Source: Pisolithus tinctorius (taxonomy: Eukaryota > Basidiomycota > Agaricomycetes > Boletales > Pisolithaceae). Taken from it: a DNA stretch of 64,000 nt. The translations under genes were made by a program, and so were the position numbers. Shown here one piece after another: positions 44,876 to 57,091 of this stretch; the stretch's first letter is position 1, and every line of letters begins with the position of its first letter. Where the stretch lies: assembly GCA_024663395.1 (NCBI GenBank), contig JANFAH010000005.1:372001-436000 (forward strand). Direction: 5' to 3'. Under the pieces are notes generated by a model. The model worked only from the letters and a program-made list of their open reading frames with translations, had not been told where the DNA came from and searched no databases.

Positions 44876-47176
44876 AGTTCGCGCATGTGTCTTGGTGTTC
44901 CTCCGCGAACATAGCCGAAAGATGACGCGGTGGCGTTCTGAGCCACCGTGGCGTAGAATATCGCCCACGCCTGTGGAAATGCATTTCAAACTTCTGGTGC
45001 AGACGGCAAATACTTGTCACTCCAACACTCGTGATTCGCTAGCCTACGAGTCATTACCGTGTCCAATCGTGTTGTGCCTGCTGTGAGATACAATCACTAC
45101 CTTCGCAGCGGGATTATTCGCGGATCGCTCTAGGCCCAATCTTGGCTCACCTTCATGTCATAGACAAAAAAAGCTGTGGTTGTGGCAGACACGTACCACA
45201 CTGGTGACATACCAGTACCACGTACTTCCATTCAGGAGAATGTGTAAGTGACGTTGTACACCCTAAAAGAACCATATGCTCTCCCGCACTACCTGCATGT
45301 TTTCTGCCCGAAGGGTGGTCTGCACGAGGCTGGAGGTGCCGACTTGACAGAAACTAGTCCTACACAGATCGCCCCCCAAACGTGCACAGAGCAGGGACAT
45401 TGGCAGGGCCTGTTCGATGACCATCTCCCTGAATTTATGAAAGTGTGAAGTTAGTAGATGTGTGCACAACCCTCCAGCGATGCATGAGGTGGACAGGGGT
45501 CAAAGTTTAGGCTGGCGGCCCGCTAGTACCATCTCCTACCGCGGAATCCGTGTTGGTTAAAGATGTACCGAAGGAGATATGTGATGACAGACCAGCGAAA
45601 GAAGTTCAATTCAATTGTTCAAACGTACCTCCGTTTGTCAGTCAATTCTGGTATGTACTCTTGGGGAGGGATATGAACGTGTGCGTGAGGCCCCGCTTCG
45701 CATTAAGTTGTGCGACTTAATAAGCAGAAATGTACCGCCCGGGAAACAACTCTGGGTATTGATTGCAACTTTGGGCTTGGCCGCCCTTTTGGTGAGGGGG
45801 TTGGGGGGAATCTCCCGCACCCTAAAGCAACCGCGGGGGTCGGATAGCTAGTCTCCAGTACTCGCAGCCTAGCCGAATTGTACAGGATCGCAAATCTACG
45901 CCCGACCTTTGCTGCACAGGACAAATCCAGTGATGTACTGACAGAGATCTTTCAATTTGGTCACATTAGGCAAGGCGATATGTAAGCCTATAATGGTGGT
46001 ATCTTCAACCCTCTGGGCCAGACATTGATATTGGACGGAGACATGTTGCCCACAGTGGAGAGTGCTTTGTCGAACGGGAGCTTATCGTGAGTGCTACCGC
46101 CAGAATGAAAACGAGTACGTATCCAAACGAGTGTTATATGTACTTCCCTCGGTTTCGGATTCGGAGGACTGGTGAGGTTGCGCTAATTCTTTTCCAAATC
46201 ACCACTGGAGACCCCGCGGGGTGCCTTCGAGGGACTATCGCCTGGGACTCGCCCTGTTCGCTGGCTCCGGGAAGTTGCATCAAAAACCCTCAATTGGCAA
46301 GGAAATCCGTTACCCTGCATCTTATCTTTGGGTGCGCAGTGCACACGAAGATAGCTGTGCATTCAAGGAAGGGAGAATGTATCCTAGAAAGGAATATCAC
46401 CACGTGGAGTAGCCGGTGGGCATCTAGACAGAGCTCGTCCGTTGTGCCGGACAGCACTCCAGCTATCCCAACAACGCCCAGGTACCTTGAAACAACCCTC
46501 TGCCCTACTAATTAGTCCCTCAGACGGCCTGAAACACACCAGGATTACGTAGTAGCCTGTGCGTTGCCTGAGCACATCATACCACCTGATCTTAGGTACC
46601 AGACTAGCCCTCGTAGACTGAACGTCCCCGGCGTGGGCTGTTCTACATTGCATCGGGGATTGGCATCTTGGCATCATCGGCCCTATTCTTCCTCCTGCGT
46701 CCGAGTGACCGTGGCTGGCCCATTGCCATGTACATGAGTCCGTCATGATCCCGTCAAGGAGATGAGTTCTCTTGAATGCATTAGCCTGTATCTTCCGATA
46801 GAACTCATTTCTGGTTGTATATCCAATGGTCAAATTTCCTTGTTCAAAATTTTGGGAGTCCGAATAGCCGAAGCCATTCGGCAACTCAGAACTAATAACA
46901 AAACATGTTTTTCCAGAAATGGAAGTCTCGCTCTGCGGGTGTGGCGGTGGCGAGGCTACAGCTTACGCGTCGCCGGAGGCCATAAAAGATAGACCTTGCC
47001 TCTGCACCCCCACCTGCCCAGCAGCTCAAACACCTCTGCTTGCATCTTGGCCCCACCCTTCGACCGTCCCTCACACCTTTCAGTGAATCTGTCCGTTTCC
47101 CACTGTTTCTTATGCTTATGCTCATGAACGCTTGCGTCATTCTTAATCTAGGTCTCCGCATCGCCGGATACACATC
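44876..47176. other. 2.3-kb spacer with fragments only
   Basis: No gene model I can support. Near 45985-46080 a plus-strand stretch reads GGIFNPLGQTLILDGD then LPTVESALSNGSL, which looks protein-like but has stops on both sides. A minus-strand frame at 46384-46884 has no recognisable family. Could be a decayed gene. Confidence 0.35.
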
Positions 47177-47465
47177 ATGGCTGCCAAGAAACGTTGTCAA
47201 CTTCAAGCTGAGACTCCATGCAACTCTGCAGTTCTTCGCATAGTCGGACAGTGTCCCCACTGCCGTGCAGAGTTCTGCGGTTGTAGTATGTGCCAATATT
47301 TTTAGCGGTCGTATGACTTGACCTCATGCTGAATTCTATAGCACCGCTTGCCCGAAACACCACAACTGCAACAAACTCGAAGACTGCAGACAACAGGCCT
47401 TTGAAAGGAACAAGGCCAAACTTGAGAGTGAACGAACCGTGGCCCCAAAGATGGCCATGGCATGA
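47177..47465 (+). CDS. AN1-type zinc finger protein (one frame break)
   Basis: Short two-exon gene. Exon 1 MAAKKRCQLQAETPCNSA then CPHCRAEFCG; exon 2 after a short GT-AG intron encodes HRLPE, HHNCNKLEDCRQQAF and ends KMAMA. AN1 fingers have C-x4-C-x2-H-x5-H-x-C at the end, which fits CRAEFCG-x-HRLPE-HHNC. To read HRLPE and HHNC together one base in GAAACACC (47354-47356) must be skipped. A splice choice that keeps frame without this gives CGCSITACPKHH, which loses the conserved His. AN1 proteins of this size bind proteasome- or Cdc48-linked partners in stress. About 78 aa. Confidence 0.6.
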
Positions 47466-49084
47466 TGGGCCTAAGTTCTACACGTTCCTCGTCCATTTTC
47501 CTCGCTAGCTCCTACTTGAGCACATACACGAGGCTTCTCCTTGTTGCATTCATACCGCCACTATTTGATCCGCACTGTTGTTTTTTTACTCACTTAATAC
47601 ATTACTATCTATAGCGTATTCCGCCTTCTCCGGTACAATGACACACTTACACCATCTTGGACGACTGCCGTTGTGCTGTTCTCGTACATCCGTCCGTGTT
47701 ATCCTGCTCTGTCCCATCTTCCGCTCCCCCACCTTGACATTGTCTGGACTCGTCGTATTCATGTGACGTGTAGAGTCGGTTCTTTCTCTGTGAATGTTTC
47801 CCTCGGACCTTGCTGGACTGAACTGTTGCTACTCTCCATTTACACACATGGATTGCACATGTACCAAGCGTGTTGCAGCGAAGTTGCACACATCCGACCA
47901 CCTAATAATTGCGGTCTGCCGATTGCACGCACGCAAGATTATCGCATGATCATTCCTCAAGTCAAGCTTGCTGTCGATCGTGAGATAAAGGTGATTCATT
48001 ACAATATAACTAATAGCATGCACGCCAGCATGATCATCTCCATCTCCGAGATTGCACCATTTTGCATGTGGTTGTTACGTGGCCCCTTGTTCTGGCTTGC
48101 ATGATGAGGGTATGCTGCCTAGGTGGGCTCTCATGCAGTAGGGTAGGCGATTCGCGAATATTGCTGCTGGCTGCACGGTGGAAATATAGACATTGCTTCC
48201 TCATCACGAAAAAAAAAAAAACCTGCCACCTGATCGGCAGCCTCGCCATAAAAACGTGCAGCATGGCAATAGTTTACACTGAGATTGCAGTGGCCACTCC
48301 AGCAACGACACGGGCCACCACTTATCTCCGCTCGCAACTATTTAATATTTGAGTTCCATCGGGAAAGAGCGGACGACAGAAATCCCTCAGTGGGGTTTGA
48401 ACGGAACCTTAGACGGGCGACTTGGGTTGTATGAATATTGCGAGTAGAATGAAAGTCTGGGGTATATTATAGTCGTAGCAAGCCCGAAGCGGTTTGATGA
48501 GGATGGGGGACAAGCTGAGACGAGGCAGGGGGTGAATGCTTCACGCGCATTGCGGTACGTAGGTCTCACGCAGTTCGTGAGTCAGAGATCGGTGTGCACG
48601 CACAACTTCCACTGGGTTGCCACACTACGCTGATAATCTGATTTGTTGCTTACCCGGCACCTCTCCTCGGGCACCCGATTTACGAAGTGGTCGGCCGTTT
48701 GCCGACCGTTCTCGAAGTTCCCCATTCAGTGACAGCTGCTTACGATTCACGTACTTTTTAAAGGAGCATTCCATCAACCCGCTCCTTGTCCTGTTTCTAC
48801 CTCTTCGGTTTCTGTACTGGGTGAGTACTTGACGCCCATCTTTATTTCCCATCAACTTCCCCTGCATTGGAGCGGTCTGTGGATCTGCTCTGATCGGTAA
48901 CAAGCACCAACGGGCGCATGACGGCTGTTGATCATGTCTAGGCGAATCACATGCATACGCATGATCCCAATCGCCACCACTGGCCCGGCAAAGCCGCCCT
49001 ACGTTTGACTCCACCTTTTACTTCGCTTGCTTATACCCTTTTTTTAATCATTATTATTCGTTGCAACGCCTCTGACTCTCCATC
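47466..49084. other. 1.6-kb spacer, no gene seen
   Basis: Frames in 47578-48350 have no family features. A 12-A run near 48210 and pyrimidine-rich tracts upstream of the aminotransferase gene near 49040. No tRNA found. Confidence 0.35.
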
Positions 49085-50832
49085 ATGGCGGCCAGGTTGA
49101 ACCAGGTGTATAAACATCTATCTAACGACAAGAATCCAACAAACATGTCTGCGGGTAGGTCAAGCCGTAATCTGCCGAGTCCCGGGATAAGTGGCGAACA
49201 TGCACTGATCACACTCCTCGGCCGCTGTGAACCCGCAGAAATTTGGGATAATGTTCCTCTCGCTCCCCCCGATAGGTGGGCACAGCTGACATCGGCTTCT
49301 GCGTGACCGCTAAGCAATGCGTGTTATGGTAGTATTTTCAACCTCATTGCTGCCTACGCGGCGGATCCAACCCCGCATAAAGTCAACCTTAGCGTTGGAG
49401 CCTACAGGGATGATTGATAACAAGCCGTGGGTCTTGCCGGTCGTCAAAAAGGTGCGCAGTGTCGAATGCCTGAGAACCCAGAACTATATCAATGGTGTTA
49501 CTCCACCGCTTTTACCACACCCTCACTGCAGGCGACGCAAATTTTACTCAATGACCCTACCCTTGATCATGAATACCTTTCCATCATTGGATTCCCAGCG
49601 TTCACCTCGGCGGCCGCAAAACTTATCCTTGGGCCCGATTCTCCGGCCATAACCGAGGGACGTGTTGTCAGCGTGCAGACCATCTCCGGTACGGGGGCCA
49701 ACCACCTTGGTGCACTCTTCCTCAGCCGGTTTTACCAATTCAACGGCACCAAGCAAGTCTATTTGACTAAACCTACCTGGGGTATGTGTATCTCAGATAC
49801 ACCTGATGCATTCTCCCTGAGCGTTGTGTAACGTGACGTACAGTTAACCATTATGCCGTTTTCAAAAATGTGGACATCGCCCCCGTCGAATATCCTTATT
49901 TTGATCCACGGACCCTTGGTGTGGACTTCGATGGTTTGAAATCAGCACTGGAAAATGCTCCTACCCGCTCCATCATCTTGCTGCATGCCTGCGCCCATAA
50001 CCCAACTGGCGTGGATCCAAACCGTGAGCAGTGGGAGGAGATCGCGAAGATCATGCTATCGAAGGGGCATTTCGCGTTCTTCGACAGCGCCTACCAGGGT
50101 TTCGCAAGTGGTGATTTGAACAACGACGCGTGGGCCGTGCGATATTTCGCAGACAAGGGGGTGCCATTGCTAATTTGTCAGGCGAGTGGTTGTGAATGAG
50201 ATCAGCTTATGGGACTTGCATTGACGAATTGTGTGATCAGAGCTTTGCAAAAAACGCTGGGCTGTATGGCGAGCGAGTGGGGGCTCTCCACGTCATTGCT
50301 CCCTCGAGTGATGCTGCAAAGCGAATCCGAAGCCAGCTTTCCGTGTTGCAACGGAGCGAGATCAGTAATCCGCCTGCACACGGTGCACGAATTGTAAGCG
50401 GACCCCATATCGCTTTTTTTGGGTGTTATGAGCGTTTAACGAATGCGAGGCAGATGTCGTTGATTTTGAATGACCCAAAACTGTCTGAGGAGTGGGATCA
50501 GGATATCAAAACGATGGCCTACCGCATCATTGCCATGAGGGAACAGCTATACAAATTGTTGACGGAGGAGTTTAAGACACCCGGCAACTGGGAGCATATC
50601 ATAAAACAAATAGGAATGTTTAGGTGAGTGGCGTAGTGTGATGTGTCTCTAATCACTAATGGGTCGAGGGGACAGTTTCACTGGGTTGAACCAGCAACAG
50701 TCGCTGGCGTTGGGAGAGAAGGCGCATATCTACCTGACAAACAACGGGAGAATATCCATGGCGGGGCTGAACACGCACAACATTAGGTACGTTGCGGAGT
50801 GCCTCGACAAGGTAGTCAGGGGGGAATTATAA
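49085..50832 (+). CDS. AAT: Aspartate aminotransferase
   Basis: PLP-dependent transfer between aspartate and 2-oxoglutarate. ATG at 49085 gives a basic extension (MAARLNQVYKHL); an inner ATG at 49145 (MSAEIWDNVPLAPPD) matches the cytosolic form, so targeting is open. Exons include 49085-49154, 49239-49275, 49333-49451 and 49532 onwards. Motifs: PHKVNLSVGAYRDD, NKPWVLPVVKK, SGTGANHLGALF, LLHACAHNPTGVD, FFDSAYQGFASGD and the PLP lysine in CQSFAKNAGLYGERVG. The intron before the lysine segment starts GCGAGT (GC-AG type). One extra T at 49414-49415 breaks the frame between RDD and DNKPW; everything else joins correctly, ending VVRGEL. Confidence 0.88.
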
Positions 50833-51488
50833 ATTAAATGTTGGGTTATATCCTGTTACATTAGTCATGTGACATAGAAGGATGATAGAAGCCAATAGAA
50901 TGTGTTTCTGTGACGTCAAACAACGTGCCTTGCTGATGGTGACATCATATTCCATATCCAGACTGCACACCAGGTTCCAATTTTTGAAACCGGTCACCCC
51001 GTTTTCTGACGAATTTATCCTTTCGGAATCAATATTTTTTCCTGAGTTTTCGGTCTCGCCCTTGCGTCAGGTCGTCTTTCTGTCCTCGGGACGATCTTTG
51101 TGTGTTTTTCCTTCCTCCTTAGATCACAAAAAATTCTCACCCGCCCTCTGCTGGATCTGGTGTTTGCCCGTCTCTCTGTCGGGAACTGGTGGCACAAGTC
51201 TGCTTTTCTTTCCTAATAGTGATGATTTCTTGTCAGTCGTCACCTCCAAGTATAACATCAAACTCGTGTCACGTTCACCAGTGAAGACTTGCTGCGCTAA
51301 CTGCCGGTGCTACTGCTGGCGGGTATTCTAAACAGGCTGCTTGCGTCATCGGAATCGCTGATTCGTTTGCAGTCTGTCGTCCTCGTGTCCTTCATACTCG
51401 TACTTCTTCATTGGAGAACACCTGAGGCCTTTAAAACGGGCCTCTGCCAAAGTTTGTCTTCCGTATTGTTATTTCCCCGCTCGTTTGA
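50833..51488. other. Spacer upstream of PP4 regulatory gene
   Basis: A frame of about 150 codons (50882-51331) lacks family features. It may hold 5' untranslated sequence of the next gene. Confidence 0.35.
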
Positions 51489-54400
51489 ATGATATTCATG
51501 GGTCAAGTAGTGTCTCTTGTCGATATCCAACACTCCTGCTCGTCTGCGCAGGTGTCCTCCTCGGAGCACTCAAGTCGTTCCTCTTCATCATCCGCTAGGC
51601 CCATAGTGCCTCCGAACCATATAAATTTGACTGCCCCGCAAGTCCTGGGCGCTTTTGTTTCGTCGCCTTCGCCCTCTGTGCGAGATAACCCATTTGAATC
51701 CCCTCCGTCATCGCCACCTCTGCCCTTCTATACTGCGCCGTCTACTCCCTTGACATCTCCGCAGGCCGAAGATCCACCATCGAACTCTCCCGCTCTTTCC
51801 CTGCAACAACCGTCTGGAGCCGTCAACAGGTTCACATCTCCGCCACATACCAACCCTCTTCTCCCCCCTTTAACACCCCAAGTAGAGCTTGAGACGGATC
51901 CCCTTGTAGAAGCCTACCCTGTACTTGACACTGCAGCGGATTTTGCGCTGGACGATGAAGGGCTCACCACACTTGAAAAAATATACCTTTTCTCCCGCAG
52001 TAGATCTGCACACCACAGGTAAGCTCCGTCCTATTCTCTACCTCATTACTGCGGTACAAGTTCAGTCACCTCTCACTTGTAGGGTATTTATTTCGCATGC
52101 ATTACCATCATTTCTAGCGCACGTCACTCCGCTTGAAGCTGTCGAGTATGTTTTACCACTGCTTCCAAGTTTAGCTATGGACGAAGGTACCTTCACACTA
52201 TATTAGTTCTGACGCAGCGCATTCATCTTTTATGACGTGTTATAGATGAGGCGGTTAAGGAGGCGCTGGCCTCCGAACTCATTGGAATTTTGTGGTGGTT
52301 CCTCACGGTGGGGAATTATTTTAATCTTTCCTCGTTGGTCCCGCACTAAACGTGCCCATTCGAAGCGGTGCCGATTGGTGGAGGAACCGACTAGCTCTGC
52401 TGATTGCCAACCTAATTACACTGATGGTGACGTGACCCTGATGTCCGTTCAAGCTTTCACGCCTATCCTGGGAACCTTTCTCCTGAGCCCGAACGGCATG
52501 GTCAGTGGGCCAGCGCGATATGCTGTCGTTGAATTGCTGGGTAGGATAAAGAAAGCAGATGCCGCAGAAGACGAAGGGGTGGAGAGTGATTATGGTGCGG
52601 GTGGCTGCGGGCTTTTTGGGAGGCCACAGAGAAGATTGTTTGAGGACGAAGTCCTTCATCAGATCGTAATCGGAATTGGAAGGTTGGACCTACCTGCAGA
52701 AGACGAAATTGTGGACGTATGGTTTGATGCGTCCGCACGAACCCCTGCGACGGAAATACCAGGTCAGGTGTCCGCGTCGGGAGCCGTTGATCAACCATAT
52801 GATCCTACCGTCAATCCATACTTTCCCGTTCCTCCGCCCTCTCCATCGTCGCCCGTATCTTCTCTCCCGCCATTTTCTTCCGCGACTATCGCGGTTCCCG
52901 TTCCTTCAGTGTCTGTAGTTCCGCCAAGTCCACCGCCCTGCGTTACTCCACTCCCAGAATTACCGTCGACTGAGCCGCCTTCACCCATCACTTGTATATC
53001 ATATCATCACGAGGGGACAGGCTCTAGTCCTACAAGAATGGCTACCTCGTACGGGTCGGTTTTGCCTACGGCGCCGCAGTCGGCAGACGTAGAGGCGCGT
53101 CAGGAGACGGAGGATGAGACTGACGCTACCGAACAGGCGGCCATTGGGCGGCTGTCGAGTATGAGTTTGATCGCCGCCGTTACAGCTGGAGGTGAGCGGA
53201 TCCACTTGCTTTTTCGGGTAGTCTTAGCTGGAACTTGGAACAGGTTCACTAGCACCTGATATTCAGCGTGTATTTGTAAAGGAGGTGGAGCGCGCGGGTA
53301 AAGATCCAGTATACTGGGTAAGACGAGAAGCATCATTTGCGCTCGGTGCACTTGCGAAAGTCGTGCCGGAAGAATTATTAGTCTTGACATTAGTAAGTGT
53401 CGCGCTCCGGGCGGCATCCTTGCACTAACAGGCAGCGACCTAGCTCCCCTTGTTTGATTCCTTGCGATCAGATTCGGTGTGGAATGTCCGCCACTCCTCA
53501 CTCTTTGCACTTCCCGCGGTCCTTTCCCGTTTATCACCCCATCTACGACGTTCCGTAGCACTTTCGACACTCGTTCCACTTTCGCGGGATGAATCACCAG
53601 CTGTGCGGTCCGGGGTATTGGAAGCCCTTGGGGAAGTCCTGTATACCTTCCACACTGACCAAGATGGACCACCTTCTGAGTTGCTCCGACTTTTCCTGGG
53701 CCGCGAGCAGCCTTCTAAAGAGCAGTATCCAGTCGCCTGCAGAATGCCGGGTGCAATATGGTCAGGTACGGCGGGATGAAGCGCTTATATTCTTTTTTTT
53801 AACGAAAATCGAAAAACATGACACTCACGTTTTTTGTTATAGTATTGCCGGATCTGGACTTCTTCGATGATCCAGCTCGTCCCCTTGCGTGTGCGTTCAA
53901 CTATCCTGCTGTGGCACTAACATTAGGATCTGCCAGATGGGGAGAACTGCGGGAATACTACTTGACTTTGGCCCAATGTAAGACGTCCAAAGTTCGGAGA
54001 ACGCTTGCGGCGAGTTTGGGTGAACTGGCACGGGTGATCGGGCCTGAGAACGCGGCCCGTGACCTCTCACAGGTCTGGTGGGATGCCATGCGATGTGACG
54101 ACGATGGAGATGTTCGGCTGAAAGCGATTGAGGCACTTCCGCTGTTTGTCGACTCCCTCGGGGAAGGGAAGGCGCGGGATGATATCTTTACCGGACTGGT
54201 CAAGGCATGGGAAGAAGGCTGGCTCTCGCGGAATTGGCGGGCAAGAGAAAGTCTGATTCAGGTGCTAGCTGATCTCGCCGGATCTCCATCCCATCCCGAC
54301 TGCGTGTGCAGGCTGCTCAAAAATGGACTTGAAGATGATTTCGGAACGGTTAGGGATGCTGCGATCCATGTGGTATGTCTCGAGAAGGTAGCAGCCCTGA

Positions 54401-55024
54401 GGCTTACTCAGATTGTGTTTTAGATCACGCGTGTCTGGGCTGACTGTGATAAATGGGCGGTTGTGCTCGACGGCCTCCGCCGAGATATCATTGCCTTGGC
54501 ACACGCTTCCTCATATCGAAAACGCATGACGTGAGTGTTGTCAATTGTGTACTTGTTCTCGGTCTCAATCCTTCCTGTAGATATGTTGCTTGTCAGCAAT
54601 CTCTGGTGTTGATGACAGAGAAAAACTCGTTTGTCGTGGACGATACTAACTGGGAGGCACTTAGACAGCTCGCTCACGATCGTGTCGTGGGCGTTCGCAT
54701 TGGCGTTGCACGTCTCGCTAAATCGTTGTATGGTAAGCATCTATCTCATTAGGTGGCTGGTGTGTATCATTTACGGGTGGCAACTTCGTAGATAAGCACA
54801 CTCGTTCGTCCGGTCTTCAAGTTCCCCAGCGCATAATCGACTTGGTAGAGCAACTTCGTCGAGACACGTCGACAGAGGTGCGGTCTTACGTCCCGAAGGT
54901 CGTCGATTTCTGTGACGAAACGCATGCTACTGGGTCGAGTCGCTCTGGAGTATTTGCAACGTTTTCGCGACCACCGCCGATCACGAACCGGTCGGAAAAG
55001 GACGTACCGATGACTTCGCTATGA
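51489..55024 (+). CDS. PP4 regulatory subunit 1-like HEAT protein
   Basis: About ten exons joining in frame. N-terminal 160 residues are Ser/Pro-rich; then the conserved start LTTLEKIYLFSRSRSAHHR, VTPLEAVEYVLPLLPSL, DEDEAVKEALASELIGILWW, MSVQAFTPILGTFLLSPN and a series of HEAT repeats (VRRTLAASLGELARVIG, DVRLKAIEALPLFVDSL, RRDTSTEVRSYVPKVVDF). This matches fungal PPP4R1-type subunits, which scaffold protein phosphatase 4. A low-complexity Pro/Ser loop (about 52790-53000) is inserted between repeats, with an acidic QETEDETDATEQ stretch after it. No frame break found. Two in-frame ATGs (51489, 51498) are possible starts. Confidence 0.85.
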
Positions 55025-55474
55025 CCACTGGGGCCCTCAGTCGCTGTCACTGCCATTTATGATCTGTCATGTTTCACCTGAAACGACTGCCGGTCATCAT
55101 GAATCCGCTATTTATGGACGATGGTTTACGGCCACGCCGCTGTTACCCTACTCTCCGATCACCATGTACTGTTGATCTTATTGTATCGTACACTACTTTT
55201 GTCGTATCATACTGTAGAGAATTGGCGTCAGTTTATTTGATGCTGCACAGAGACTACCACGGACAATGCTAATAATGCATTATGTATTGTGTTTCCCCGA
55301 AAGGCAAGTCCCACGGGGAGTCTCGCTTGAGAAGTTTTCGCGGCATCATTTTTGGGCCTATCACCAGACCACCGCGAAGCTGGTTCTTTGCGCCAAATCG
55401 CCTTCCTTGTTCCTTCCCGGCTCACCCACCCGGCGACTGCCCCTTTGCCCTATGCTCAAGGCGTCCAAACCACA
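55025..55474. other. Spacer, no gene seen
   Basis: About 450 bp between the PP4 subunit gene and the membrane protein gene; short frames only. Confidence 0.35.
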
Positions 55475-57091
55475 ATGACAAGCCTTCTACTCCTCGCTCG
55501 GTACATGCTTTTTGGTCAGCTTGCACCACTTCCCACGGAACCATGCATGCCTCGTGTGTACTGACGTGGGTCCAGGTTTGTTCGTGATATGCAATGCGAT
55601 AATTTGTATAAGTGCGGTTTGGAATCATAGTCTCACCACCTCAAGCCAAACGCGTACGTCATTTAAGTTCTTTATTCATCCTCTTGGTGACCCACCTGAT
55701 GGTGTGTAAACGGCCCCTCGTTCTCTTCCTGTAGTGCAAATCGATATCTACCTCGCCTTCTTGGGTGCTTTCGGTCTGGTGTTTGCTGTTACCCTGTACG
55801 TTGACCTATGCCCCCCGCGGACCTACTTGACGTGGCTACTGTGAAGCATTTTCGTGGAGGTCCTCTTCAACAATCCGTTCACTACCCGTATATGGTTTGA
55901 ATCCGGCTGGGTAGCAGTGTTTTGGCTTATGGAACTCTGTAAGTTGTCGTGGTTTCGTTGTGCACTAGGTTAACTTGCTTTTCATAGCCGGTGCGGCCGC
56001 CGTGAGCGCGCTTACGAGCAATGTTCATTGCAGCAGCAATAGTGAGTCTTTCACGCTTCATAGGTTTGTTTGCCGGGGATTTCACCATTTCTGCCTACTA
56101 GGTGTTTCCACTTCTTTGTGTATATCGCAACATCTGCTTCTGGCTTTCACGTGGATATGTACAGGTATCCGTGAGTTGTCTTAATACTGCGTGCTCTTAC
56201 AAGGCCTGATTTGAACAATGGCACCTTATCGCAGTGCTTGCCTACTTTTTTCTCGTCGTCTTCACGACAGTCACATGCCAATGGGATAACCAAGATGTGT
56301 GGAACTCCACAGTCCGCCACCTACACTCATCAGCTAGCCGCCAGTATCTGAGCAGTCTCAACTCGCCTTCTACATCACGATTCAAGAATGGCTCTGAATC
56401 CTTACCCGCACCGGTAGCGGTGGTTACGTATGCGCCCAAGCCAATTCGCCCGGCCGTCCGGCCGGCGTACTTCGATCATGATAGAGCAGGCCTGGGATCG
56501 GAGTATGAGATTGAAAGATTCAAATCTCCGCCAGCTCGGCAAATGACAGTCCCTGAACAGATGGTCATTGACTATAGAAGTTCGCTTCGTGAAGCTGTTC
56601 CCATCCCTCTGTCCAGCCAAACGCAGATCTCCACGGTTCGCCCTCTGCCTCGCATCGCGCCTTTGTCCATACCTGCAGCTGCTGCTATACGACCTCGCGA
56701 GGATCCCCAGTATCCCACTGATGGCTCATTTATGGGCCGACGGGAACTACCATCGGCTGCTGTCTATCCGAATGAACACAATTCCTCGCGGACAGAACGG
56801 CGGGAGTTGCCTGTTCAACCTTCTCCGCTCGGAAACTGGCCACGTCGGGACATCATGGAACAGCCCGTTACGCACAAAAGGCGGAATCAGGATTCCTTGC
56901 TGTTCTCTGGGTCCACTGGTGTTCCTCGCGGGCAACTTACTCAACAATCTACTGAAACTGGTGCGGGTCACCGTGTACAATCAGGTTCGACGCCTTCGCA
57001 GCAGCCGGGTGCCAGGAGACCGTCTGGACCAAGATTGCGTCTTCCTTCCAATGATTTGACAGTGACATCGCAGCGGCAGGTACCGCCCTGA
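55475..57091 (+). CDS. Four-helix membrane protein with disordered tail, paralog 1
   Basis: ATG at 55475. Spliced N-terminal half gives four membrane helices: LLLLARYMLFGGLFVICNAI, then DIYLAFLGAFGLVFAVTL, then TRIWFESGWVAVFWLMEL with SGAAAVSALTS, then FTWICTG joined to VLAYFFLVVF. A fixed motif VWNSTVRHL follows the last helix, then about 250 residues of hydrophilic Pro/Arg/Ser-rich tail ending RQVPP. The four-helix layout resembles MARVEL-type proteins; shared WFE...MEL..A motifs appear in paralog 2 at 58584. Introns are short (50-70 nt). Cellular role unknown; likely plasma membrane with a cytosolic tail. Confidence 0.7.

Noticed and set aside
46384..46884. 166-codon minus-strand frame as a gene
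   Set aside because: No recognisable domain, composition unlike neighbouring exons, no supporting splice sites.
50882..51331. 149-codon frame upstream of the PP4 subunit gene
   Set aside because: No family features; more likely promoter and untranslated sequence.
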